DNA of 64,000 nucleotides, from positions 1,049,992 through 1,113,991 of the forward strand of contig NZ_LR733825.1 of assembly GCF_902506535.1 (NCBI RefSeq), read 5' to 3'. Below are positions 7,730 to 17,276 of this stretch, piece after piece. The notes beneath the pieces are model-generated. The model was given only the letters and a program-made list of their open reading frames with translations. It was not told the DNA's origin and ran no database searches. Numbering within the stretch: position 1 is the stretch's first letter; each line of letters starts with the position of its first letter. The DNA comes from Pseudomonas sp. 8Z. GTDB taxonomy: Bacteria; Pseudomonadota; Gammaproteobacteria; Pseudomonadales; Pseudomonadaceae. A program made the position numbers and the translations under genes.

Positions 7730-10700
7730 CAGAGCGTCGCCGGCAGTTTGAAGCTGCGCAGCAGGCCGATGTCGAACGGGTTCGGCGAGCGCTGGCTGTG
7801 CAGCAGGTAGTTGGCGTGCAGACCACCGAGGTTGGCCTTGAGGATCAGCACGTCACGCCCGCTGTGGTAGTCCACGTCCATCAGGTCGAGCAGGCGGAAC
7901 AGCGACCAGGGGCCGGTGTTCTTCTCGATGCCGACGCGGCGCCCGCCCAGTTCCTCGACCACCAGGCTGGTGCGGTCTTCGTCGCTCGCGGCCGGCCAGC
8001 GGAAGGCGGTGGCGACGATTGGGCCGTGGCGGTATTCCAGCTCCTGATTGCCGAAGCGGAAGTCGGCGCGGCTCAGGCTGGAATCCAGCGAGTAGGGTTC
8101 GAGCTTGAACAGCACCTGCGGCTCGGCCGGGTTCTCGGCGAAGAAGCTGCGGCGGATCACCTGGGCGCGGCTCATCTGCAGGAGGAACTCGCGCGACAGC
8201 GGCAGACCACGGCCATCGACACGCCGCAGACGGTATTCGTCAGAGCTGCCGCTGACGAAGGGACGCAGGTACTGGTCGAAGAAGCGCTCGGCGATGCCTT
8301 GCGACTTGAAGAACTCGCGGAAGTCGGCCACCGCTACGTCGCTCTCGCTGTGCGCGCTGAACGGGTAACGCTGCTTCAACGAGTTGTCGTAGGCGGCGTA
8401 CAGCTCACTCTGATAACGCTGGTTGAGGAACTGATAGGCGTCGTTGAGCACCAGTCCCCAGCTATCCTCGGCCAGCAGCGCCAGCCAGTTGCCCACCGGC
8501 TGCGGCAGGCGTGCTGCGGCGCTGCGCACCTGGTTGATCGCATCGCGCTTGCCGGCCATGCGTGCCTTGGCCATTTCGAACGCGGCCTGGTCGCTGGCAC
8601 CGGCATTGGCCAGGCTGGCCAACTGACGCTGCAACTCATCGAGAGCTTGCATGCCAGCCGCCAGATCGACACCGGCACCGCCGTTGTCGTCGAGCAGCTT
8701 GTGCAGGCTTTCGAAGCGGCGCTCCAGAGTCTTGCGCGCGGTGTCCGGGGTGTTCTTGGCCAGGGCTTGCTGCGCCTGTTCGGCAGCGGCACTGGCCAGC
8801 TTGGCAGCCTTGCCCAGCTTGCCCTTGGCACCTTCCAACGCATCGGCGGCAGCACCCGCGTCATCAGCCGCATCGGCCAGGCCTTTGAAACGGGTGTTGT
8901 CACGAACCTCAACCAGCAATTGCAGCAGCGGCGAGTTGGCGGCGGTCAGACCGTTGAGCAGGGCAGCACCACGACCGGCGCTGCCAATCGGCTCCAAGCT
9001 GAGCTGGGCGATGGCTTCGCCCCAGTAGTTGCCGTAGTCACGGAAGTACAGTTGCTCCAGCTCCACCATCAGGCGACTGAGATCAGCAGCACTGAGGGTT
9101 TCACCCTCACCCAGCACCCAATTGTCACGCAGCAGCTCACGCACCAGGCTAGCGCCTTGGGCGGTGAAGGTCTTGCTGTAACCACTCTGGGTATAGAAGC
9201 CGGGAATAACGTAATCGCTGCCATTGATCAGGCCTGCCTGCGGGCCAAGTTTCTGGCTCAGGCGATAGTCCGGCAGGCTGCGCGCCTGTTCCCGCAGCAT
9301 GCGGTAGACGACGTTGGCCAGCGACTCGCTGCGCAGTACCTGACGCGCCTGGGCAACCAATTGGGCGTTGAGTGCGTAGGGCGCGAACGGCTCGTCGAGC
9401 AGACGCGCGAAGTGGGTGTTCAGGCCATGCTGCACCGGGCTGTTGCCGGTATAACGCACCGACCAGTCGGTGCCGACCCATTCCTTGAGGAAGTCCGGGT
9501 CGCGGCGCTCCTGCAGATTGAGCATCAGGTAGGCGCGCAGGCTGCCGAGCAGGCGCTCGCGGTCGCTGAGGTTAGCGCGGATCTGCGCCTCCAACTGACG
9601 CGCCACACGCGGCAGCAGCAGGTTTTCCAGCTCAGCGCGGTAGGTCGAATACAGCGCCGGATTAACCGCCTCGCCCTGGAACAGCCCCGTGCGTTGCAGG
9701 TAGGACACATCATCCTTGGGCGGGAATACCTGGGTGGCCGCGTAGCTGCTGTCCAGCGCCTTGAGCACTTGCTGGGCATCGTCCTGCGGGTTGATCGTGC
9801 CGTGCTCGCGGGTCAGCGTCTGAGCGATGTCGCGCAGTTCTTCCAGACGGCCGTGGTTCGCCGAGAAGCCGCTGGCCCAGAGCACGCCGAACAGTGCCAG
9901 CACGCCAAAGGCGGTGGCGTACATGGCGCGCTGACCCCAATCGATACGGCGCACTTCTTTCTGATCCAGGCCCGCCAGCTCGGACTCAGGGAAGATCACC
10001 CGGCTAAGCAGGTGGTTGATGAAGCGTGCGCGGCCGCTGCGGAAGGTCGGCAGGGCGTTGCCAGACAGGCCGAGGTTACGGCCGATACCCGCCGTCATCG
10101 GGTCGAGCTGCTCATTGAGTTGCGGCGCACTGGTCAGGTAGAAACCGCGCAACTTGCTGGCACGCTGATAGCGGTTGCCGGCGAAAGCCAGTTCGACGAA
10201 CAGGCACAGGCGCTCACCGATCTGGCCGAGCTGGTGCGGGAAGTCGAGGATGCGGCCACGGCGTTGGGTATCGCGCTCCTGGTGCATGCGCAGGATCACC
10301 TGGCTGTTGAGGCGGCGCAGCAGCTCTTCGAACTCCTGGCGCACCACGGCCACGTCGGTGGCGTTCTGCTCCTTGCGGAAGCTGGCGCCGAGTACCTGCT
10401 CGCTTTCCTCGCGCGATAGCTGGTCGAAGAACTCGTCGAAGCCCAACACCTTGTCGGCCTTGCTCAGCACCAGATAGACCGGCACATCGGCGCCCAGACG
10501 CTGGTGGATTTCCTGCAGCCGCTGGCGGGTCTGGCGGGCCAGGGTTTCCAGCTCCACTTCCGTACCGCCTTGCAGTTGCTCGACCGGGATGTTCACCAGC
10601 ACACCGTTAAGCGGGCGCGCGCGGCGCTGGCGCAGCAGGCCGAGCAGGGTATTCCAGCCACTGTTGTCGATCTGTGCATCAGGTTGAGTCAGGTAACGGC

Positions 10701-11268
10701 CGGCGGTATCGATCAGCACCGCGTGGTCGGCGAAATACCAGTCGGCATAGCGGGTGCCGGACACATCCTTGGTCAGGCGCTGGTTCTCGCCACGGTTGAG
10801 CGGGAAGTCCAGGCCGGAGAAATCCAGCAGGCTGGTCTTGCCGCTGCCCTGCGGGCCGAGCAGCAGATACCAGGGCAGGTCGTTGCGCCATTTCTCGCTG
10901 CGCCCGCGATACAGGCTGGAGCGTTTGAGGGTGCGCAGGGCGTCCTTGAAGCGATGGCGCAGCTCACTCTGTTCCTCGTTGATCTGCTCCTCGCGACGCA
11001 GGCGCTCCTGAGCATCGGCGTCGTTCTCGGCAGCCTTCTTGCGCGCAGTGGCGCGCCAACTGGCGAACACCATGGCCAGGCCCCAGAGCAGGAAGATCAG
11101 GCTGATGGTCAGCAGGCGGCTGGTGGCCGACTCCCAGAACTTGTAGTCGTCCACAGCCAGCAGCGGGCCGACGAACCACACCAGCAGCGCGAGGACGAGA
11201 ACCAGGCACAGGCTCCAGACCCAGGTTTTGCGGAAAAAGGCGCCAAGTTTGGCGAAGAAGGTCTTCAT
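7729..11268 (-). CDS. tssM: T6SS membrane-complex protein TssM (IcmF)
   Basis: A 1179-residue IcmF-family protein of the inner-membrane/periplasm-spanning complex. Two N-terminal membrane segments lie at about residues 17-38 and 51-70. The cytoplasmic domain has an intact Walker A, GPQGSGKT at 138-145, so this is an NTPase-competent form. A third membrane segment lies near residue 450 (RAMYATAFGVLALFGVLWA). The rest is the long periplasmic region with the IcmF-related domain and the TssJ-binding C-terminal beta-domain. It overlaps tssL upstream by four bases and stp1 downstream by one. The long opposite-strand open frame across this gene is a GC-bias shadow. Confidence 0.97.
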   Translation of the reverse strand: MKTFFAKLGAFFRKTWVWSLCLVLVLALLVWFVGPLLAVDDYKFWESATSRLLTISLIFLLWGLAMVFASWRATARKKAAENDADAQERLRREEQINEEQSELRHRFKDALRTLKRSSLYRGRSEKWRNDLPWYLLLGPQGSGKTSLLDFSGLDFPLNRGENQRLTKDVSGTRYADWYFADHAVLIDTAGRYLTQPDAQIDNSGWNTLLGLLRQRRARPLNGVLVNIPVEQLQGGTEVELETLARQTRQRLQEIHQRLGADVPVYLVLSKADKVLGFDEFFDQLSREESEQVLGASFRKEQNATDVAVVRQEFEELLRRLNSQVILRMHQERDTQRRGRILDFPHQLGQIGERLCLFVELAFAGNRYQRASKLRGFYLTSAPQLNEQLDPMTAGIGRNLGLSGNALPTFRSGRARFINHLLSRVIFPESELAGLDQKEVRRIDWGQRAMYATAFGVLALFGVLWASGFSANHGRLEELRDIAQTLTREHGTINPQDDAQQVLKALDSSYAATQVFPPKDDVSYLQRTGLFQGEAVNPALYSTYRAELENLLLPRVARQLEAQIRANLSDRERLLGSLRAYLMLNLQERRDPDFLKEWVGTDWSVRYTGNSPVQHGLNTHFARLLDEPFAPYALNAQLVAQARQVLRSESLANVVYRMLREQARSLPDYRLSQKLGPQAGLINGSDYVIPGFYTQSGYSKTFTAQGASLVRELLRDNWVLGEGETLSAADLSRLMVELEQLYFRDYGNYWGEAIAQLSLEPIGSAGRGAALLNGLTAANSPLLQLLVEVRDNTRFKGLADAADDAGAAADALEGAKGKLGKAAKLASAAAEQAQQALAKNTPDTARKTLERRFESLHKLLDDNGGAGVDLAAGMQALDELQRQLASLANAGASDQAAFEMAKARMAGKRDAINQVRSAAARLPQPVGNWLALLAEDSWGLVLNDAYQFLNQRYQSELYAAYDNSLKQRYPFSAHSESDVAVADFREFFKSQGIAERFFDQYLRPFVSGSSDEYRLRRVDGRGLPLSREFLLQMSRAQVIRRSFFAENPAEPQVLFKLEPYSLDSSLSRADFRFGNQELEYRHGPIVATAFRWPAASDEDRTSLVVEELGGRRVGIEKNTGPWSLFRLLDLMDVDYHSGRDVLILKANLGGLHANYLLHSQRSPNPFDIGLLRSFKLPATL

Positions 11269-12146
11269 TTCACGTCATCCATGCTGACACCCGAGGCCGG
11301 GTCGAGTTGCTGATACGGCTTGAGGACGGTGTCGCGTTGCTCGCCGAGCACCCAGGCGAAACCGGCGTACATCATCACCAGGCACATCAGGGTGAACAGC
11401 GCCACCAGCCACCACGGCACGATGCGTACCAGGCGCCGACGGCCATCCTTGAGACCCTGCCAGTGCGGCGAGATTTCCCGTGGCACGTCGCCACGCAGTT
11501 GGCGGATCTGCCGGTAGAGGCTGTCGCGTACCGCTTCCAGTTCGAGCATGCCGCGCGCCAGCACGCGGTACTTGCCCTCGAAACCGAGCGACAGGCACAG
11601 GTACATCAGCTCCAGCATCGGCAGGTGCTTGACCGGGTTGCGCGACAGGCGTTCGAGCAGTTGGAAGAACTTCTCACCACCGAAGGTCTCGTTGTGGAAC
11701 GAGGACAGCAGGCTCATCTGCGACCACTGGCTCTCGTTGCCCCAGGGCGTGGTCACCACCGCCTCGTCGACCACGGTGCACAGCACGTAACGCGCGGCCA
11801 TCACCTGGCTACTTTCGGCGCCTTCGTGCAGGGCACGGTGCTCGAACAGCTTGATCTCACGGGTCAGGCGTTGGTTGAGGGCGTCCAGATCCTCGCCCTC
11901 GAAGCTGTGCTTGAGACGCACCACTTCCGAGAGCAGCGAGGACGCCGCCGCCACCAGCGGGTTGAGGCTGATGTTGAAGCTCTCCGCCGGGCGCAGGCGC
12001 GCGGCAAAGATCATGCGTTCTTCGAGCTGCTCGAATTTCGGCGGTGCGCTGAAGTCGGTCAGCGGACTTTCGGCGCGGGCTTCGCCCTTGCGGTTGAGGA
12101 TGACGGTCTTGTCATCCTGGCCGTATTCCATTTCCTTGGTAGTCAT
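11265..12146 (-). CDS. tssL: T6SS membrane-complex protein TssL (DotU)
   Basis: A 293-residue DotU-family protein. The cytoplasmic helical domain contains the family signature NPLVAAASSLLSEVVRL and the segment around TPWGNESQWSQMSLLS. A single C-terminal membrane anchor (WWLVALFTLMCLVMMYAGFA, about 242-261) is followed by only ~30 residues, so there is no fused OmpA/peptidoglycan-binding domain. TssL pairs with TssM and links the baseplate (through TssK) to the inner membrane. Its ATG lies two bases after the tssK stop, and its stop overlaps tssM by four bases. Confidence 0.96.
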   Translation of the reverse strand: MTTKEMEYGQDDKTVILNRKGEARAESPLTDFSAPPKFEQLEERMIFAARLRPAESFNISLNPLVAAASSLLSEVVRLKHSFEGEDLDALNQRLTREIKLFEHRALHEGAESSQVMAARYVLCTVVDEAVVTTPWGNESQWSQMSLLSSFHNETFGGEKFFQLLERLSRNPVKHLPMLELMYLCLSLGFEGKYRVLARGMLELEAVRDSLYRQIRQLRGDVPREISPHWQGLKDGRRRLVRIVPWWLVALFTLMCLVMMYAGFAWVLGEQRDTVLKPYQQLDPASGVSMDDVK

Positions 12147-12148
12147 GG

Positions 12149-13480
12149 TCAGTTCCTGATCGCCCAGAATTTCAACTCAAGCCCGGAAAACTCGCCGGAC
12201 ACGTGGAAGGCGAAGCCGCCGGAGCGTTCTAGCTGCGCCTGTTCCTCGGAGCTGAGCTCCAAGGCGAAGTAGGTCTTGCCCGAGTGGAAAGGGATTTGCC
12301 GTGGTGCCACCGGCAACGGTTTGACCTTGATTCCCGGCAGGTGCAGGTTGACCAGTTGGCGGATGCGCTCGACCGGGCCGACCTTGAGGTGCGCCGGCAG
12401 ACGCTGACGCAGCTCTTCGGAGTCGCACTGAGCGCTGGCCGCAAGCACGAAGCTGGAGGTGCCGAGTAGCTTGTGGTCGTGCAGCGGCGCCACCTGGATA
12501 CCGTACTGACGTTGCTGCAGGAGCATCTCGATGGCGTGCTGTTCGAGCACCATCGACAGCACCTGGCGAATGGCGTCCATCAGCTTGCGGAAGCTCAGGC
12601 CCTGGTCGCTGTGCAGGTAGCGGCCTTCCAGACGCGGGCGCTTGGTCTCGCTGGAGAAGGTGGCCAACTCGCCGAGCAGGCCGACCAGCTCACGGTAGAT
12701 CTGCTCTGGGTGCACCAGTTCGACGCCCAGATAGTGACGCAGGATCGGCTCATAGCGGTTGATCAACTGCAACATCATGAAGTCGCCGACCTCGGCACCG
12801 CCCACCTTGCCGGTGGCGCGAATCCGTTCGGCGAGAATGTCGCCACGGTGGGCGAGCATGCTGATCACTTCCTTGAGGCAGCTCAGCAGGTAGCCGGAGG
12901 CCTGGAAGTTCACGTAGGTCGGGGTAAATTCCGGGTCGAGGCTGATCACACCGTCCGGGGTGGTGTCGAGCACGTCGCACAACTTGAGTTTGACGTAAGC
13001 CTGGTCGCTCTGTTGCTCGCCGAGCAGCAGGCGGAAATCCGGGCGGCCAGTGCTGACCTGGCTGATGCTGCTATCGCCAGCGTTGCAGTCGGCCACTTCT
13101 TCGTCGAAGGCGACGTAACGCGCCAGCACGTCCTTCTGCTCCGAACGACGGCTCTCGATGTGGTTGCCGGTAACCAGCGGCAGTGCCAGGTAGACCGGGG
13201 TGTTGCCGGTATTGGGCGGCACGTCCAGCCCCAGCGGTTCACGCTCAACGCCAAGGTCGAAGAGGCTGCCGTCGGGCAGCACGCCACTGGCCTTGCTCAC
13301 CACCAGCTTGCCCATGTTGAGAAACTGGCGATCGATCTCCAACTCGAAAAAGCCCCAGGCGTAGCTGGCCAGCTTCTGTGTGCGGAGCTTGAGCTGATGA
13401 TCGAAGTAGCGATCGTTTTGCTGGAAGTGCTGCGGACGCAGCAGCATGCCTTCCTGCCAGATGACTTTGTGCTGGCTCAT
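12149..13480 (-). CDS. tssK: T6SS baseplate protein TssK
   Basis: A 443-residue TssK. The start shows the family hallmark VIWQEGMLLRPQHFQQNDRY, in which nearly every residue is typical of TssK. TssK trimers connect the TssFGE wedges to the TssLM membrane complex. There is no signal peptide or membrane segment, as expected for a cytoplasmic baseplate component. The ATG overlaps the tssJ stop (ATGA), placing it in the continuous lipoprotein-baseplate-membrane block fha-tssJ-tssK-tssL-tssM. Confidence 0.97.
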   Translation of the reverse strand: MSQHKVIWQEGMLLRPQHFQQNDRYFDHQLKLRTQKLASYAWGFFELEIDRQFLNMGKLVVSKASGVLPDGSLFDLGVEREPLGLDVPPNTGNTPVYLALPLVTGNHIESRRSEQKDVLARYVAFDEEVADCNAGDSSISQVSTGRPDFRLLLGEQQSDQAYVKLKLCDVLDTTPDGVISLDPEFTPTYVNFQASGYLLSCLKEVISMLAHRGDILAERIRATGKVGGAEVGDFMMLQLINRYEPILRHYLGVELVHPEQIYRELVGLLGELATFSSETKRPRLEGRYLHSDQGLSFRKLMDAIRQVLSMVLEQHAIEMLLQQRQYGIQVAPLHDHKLLGTSSFVLAASAQCDSEELRQRLPAHLKVGPVERIRQLVNLHLPGIKVKPLPVAPRQIPFHSGKTYFALELSSEEQAQLERSGGFAFHVSGEFSGLELKFWAIRN

Positions 13481-13968
13481 TGTGCCTGCTCCTGCTCGTC
13501 ATCGAGGTTTCGAATGCCGCGTTCCTCCAGGCTCAGATGCGCCTGGTTGCGCTGCAGCGCCTCAACGGGGATGACGTAGCGCCAGCTCGCTTCTGGCAGG
13601 TCGCGGTAGGCAGCGAGTACGCCGACATAACGGCTGCCTTCTTGTACCGAGAGTTTCAGTTCACGGGTTTCGCCCGGACGCAGCTCCAGCTCCTCGAACG
13701 CCACCAGATCGGGCGCCAAGGCTTCCTTGGGACGCTGGTAGAGGGAGAAGAAATCGGCGTTCTCGAAGGCCACCGGGTGCTGCAGCTCCATCAGGCGCAC
13801 AACGATGGGCGAGGGCCGCCCGTTGAGATCAGGGTTGAGCTGATCGCTACCGGTCAGGCTCAAGTCGAGCTTGGTCATGGTCGAGTAAGGCGACAGGGCC
13901 GAGCAGCCGGTCAGCGTCAGCAGCAGGGCGCACAGCGCCAGAGAAAACAGGCGAGGCATGGGCATCAT
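13477..13968 (-). CDS. tssJ: T6SS outer-membrane lipoprotein TssJ
   Basis: A 163-residue lipoprotein. The signal peptide ends in the lipobox LTGC, with the acylated cysteine at residue 22. The mature part has the TssJ pattern with RPSPIVVRLMELQHPVAFEN, in which the loop after the first strands contacts TssM in the periplasm. The C-terminus is short and charged. It follows fha with a four-base ATGA overlap and itself overlaps tssK by four bases. It corresponds by position and type to lip2 of the P. aeruginosa H2 cluster. Confidence 0.95.
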   Translation of the reverse strand: MMPMPRLFSLALCALLLTLTGCSALSPYSTMTKLDLSLTGSDQLNPDLNGRPSPIVVRLMELQHPVAFENADFFSLYQRPKEALAPDLVAFEELELRPGETRELKLSVQEGSRYVGVLAAYRDLPEASWRYVIPVEALQRNQAHLSLEERGIRNLDDEQEQAQ

Positions 13969-15161
13969 CCTTGAAGGTCGGTGTTGAGGGTGGCGATCAG
14001 GCGAACCTGCTCTTCGTAGGCACTGGCGAAGTCACGGGCGAACAGGCGATCACTCCAGTCGTCGTTCTGCTCCAGCGAGGCATGCAGGCGGCGATAGGCG
14101 CGCCAGCGGCTGCCATCGGTGGCGATCAGCGGTTTGCGGCCACTGCGTTCGAAGTTCAGAGTCAGTTGTTCGGGAGCGAACTGCTCGAACATGCCCTTGA
14201 CCGCCGCGCGGCTGGCAGCCAGCAGCGCCACCTGATGCGCCTGCAGATCACGGAAGCTGCGGCTGATGGCCTGTTCGGCGGGCAGCAGGCCGGCCTTTCC
14301 GCCACGCAGCAGGTGGCTCAGCGTCTCACTGGTATCCAAGCCGTGCTTGAGCGGGTTGTTGCCCGCGCTCTGTACCGTGGTCAGCGCCAGGCGCAGTTCG
14401 TTTTTCAATTCGCTGCGCGTGCGCAGGGCCTGCTGCAAACTGCCGATACTCTGCTTGAGCAGCTTGGCGGCGTTGAGCGCCAGGGCTTGGCGAGCCTCTT
14501 CATCGAGGTCGTCGAGGCGCACACCGAGGGCATCGGCGAACTTCTCCCAGAAGGTTGGCGGCAGGCGCTCGGGCTCCGGCGCCGGTTTGGGCTGCGGCGC
14601 AGGCTTGGGCACCACCAGCTCGGGCACCAGCAGGTTCTCTTCGTCGATCTGCGCGTAGTCGCGCTGCTGCGCCTGTGCGGTGCTGGGGCGCAATACGGCG
14701 GTCAGATCATCCACCTCGGCGTACACGCGCTCCTGCTGCTCCAGCGCGTTGAGCGGGTCAAGGTCGAGGAAGGCATCGTCAGGGATGATGCTGCCAGCCG
14801 TCTGCGGCAGGCCGATATCACCCTCGAACATAGCCGGATCGCGGATCAGCCGCGCACGGATCTCGAAGTCGCCCAGGCAGTACACGCTGCCATGCTCGAT
14901 ACGCTGCGGGCTGCCCTTGGCCAGGCTGGCGCCGGTGTCCTTGAGGGCAATGCCGTTGCTGCTGGTGTCGGTCAGGTAGAAGGCGCCATCGCGATAGCTG
15001 ACTTCTGCATGCCGACTGGACAGCACGCGCTTGCGATCCGGGATCACCCAGTCGCACTCCTCGGCCCGTCCGATCACACCACCGGCCTGCTTGAAGGTTT
15101 TGGTGGTCGTTAGACCTGGCACGAACTGCTGCGCGCTGACCACATCGAATACCAGTTCCAT
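13965..15161 (-). CDS. fha: T6SS FHA-domain protein Fha/TagH
   Basis: A 398-residue protein with an N-terminal forkhead-associated domain: GRAEECDWVIPD, then the SSRHAEVSY phosphothreonine-binding loop and DTSSNGIAL. A proline-rich linker (PKPAPQPKPAPEPERLPP) leads to a C-terminal TagH-like domain ending with a segment containing FERSGRKP. FHA proteins bind threonine-phosphorylated partners and are the likely read-out of the Stk1/Stp1 pair encoded downstream. The start was set at the ATG with AAGGAG ten bases upstream. Further in-frame codons upstream run into the small lipoprotein gene in another frame and were discarded. Its stop overlaps tssJ. Confidence 0.95.
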   Translation of the reverse strand: MELVFDVVSAQQFVPGLTTTKTFKQAGGVIGRAEECDWVIPDRKRVLSSRHAEVSYRDGAFYLTDTSSNGIALKDTGASLAKGSPQRIEHGSVYCLGDFEIRARLIRDPAMFEGDIGLPQTAGSIIPDDAFLDLDPLNALEQQERVYAEVDDLTAVLRPSTAQAQQRDYAQIDEENLLVPELVVPKPAPQPKPAPEPERLPPTFWEKFADALGVRLDDLDEEARQALALNAAKLLKQSIGSLQQALRTRSELKNELRLALTTVQSAGNNPLKHGLDTSETLSHLLRGGKAGLLPAEQAISRSFRDLQAHQVALLAASRAAVKGMFEQFAPEQLTLNFERSGRKPLIATDGSRWRAYRRLHASLEQNDDWSDRLFARDFASAYEEQVRLIATLNTDLQG

Positions 15162-15181
15162 GGTGAACCTACTCCTTGCGG

Positions 15182-15316
15182 TCAGTGGCCGCGTTTCTCG
15201 GCTTGCGGGTCGCCCAGTGGGCGGTATTGGTCGTCGCTGAACTTGTAGTTGCCAGCACAACCGGCCAGGGTGATGGCCAGCGCCAGCAGGACGGCGGCTC
15301 GATAGCGGTGCTGCAT
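15182..15316 (-). CDS. 44-residue lipoprotein in T6SS operon (OrfX position)
   Basis: A very short gene, easily missed. It encodes 44 residues starting MQHRYRAAVLLALAITLAGC, a clear lipoprotein signal with lipobox LAGC and acylated cysteine at residue 20. The mature peptide is only 24 residues long (AGNYKFSDDQYRPLGDPQAE, then KRGH). A strong AAGGAG lies eight bases before the ATG. It sits between the DUF805-like gene and fha, 20 bases before the fha ATG, which is the position of the uncharacterised orfX in the P. aeruginosa H2 cluster. The role is unknown. A periplasmic accessory or marker of the membrane complex is possible, and the reading frame is credible because of the ribosome site and lipobox. 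Confidence 0.75.
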   Translation of the reverse strand: MQHRYRAAVLLALAITLAGCAGNYKFSDDQYRPLGDPQAEKRGH

Positions 15317-15353
15317 GGGGTGCGCTCCTTTGCGAGAGGTGAAAGTGAACATG

Positions 15354-15754
15354 TCAGATGGCCCCGGTTAGCTGCCGGGCGGCAAAGCGTTGTGGTGCCG
15401 GAGGGCCATAGCGATTGGTACGGCGCTGGCCTGGCCAGATCGCCAGCAACGGCCAGATCAGATTGACCAGCAGTACCCAGTAACCACTGCAACCGATGTC
15501 ATGCAGACGACGAACGCCTGCAGTCAGCGTGGCAACCCACCAATAGATGAGCCCGAGAACGACAAGAGCCGAGAGCACATTCTGCACCCACAGCGAATTG
15601 CTCTTGTTGCTCAAGGCCACAATTAGAAAAAGTGGCCAAGCGCTCCATACATGCAGCAGCAGATACTTGAGGCGCCCAATACGCCCACTGGAGATCATTG
15701 GCTCCAGTACGAACGAGGCAATACGGCCCGGTAAATTCTTCATGAACGCTTCCA

Positions 15755-15755
<1 letters not shown>
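15354..15755 (-). CDS. DUF805-like membrane protein in T6SS operon
   Basis: A 133-residue protein with three or four membrane helices, for example YLLLHVWSAWPLFLIVAL, VLSALVVLGLIYWWVATL and YWVLLVNLIWPLLAI. The pattern GRIGRLKY near the start, the RRLHDIG motif followed by SGYW, and a C-terminal NRYGPPAPQ stretch are the signature of DUF805 inner-membrane proteins, whose function is unknown. The chosen ATG overlaps the stop of the sigma54 activator by one base (TGATG); a GTG three bases upstream is the alternative. Together with the adjacent 44-residue lipoprotein it fills the orfX position between sfa2 and fha2. Confidence 0.8.
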
Positions 15756-17275
<1,520 letters not shown>

Positions 17276-17276
17276 C

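Noticed and set aside
7798..10419. 873-codon open frame on the plus strand
   Set aside because: It lies wholly opposite tssM, which has clear domains. The composition (rich in Q, A, G, V, H) is that of an antisense shadow in GC-rich DNA, with no recognisable motif or ribosome site.
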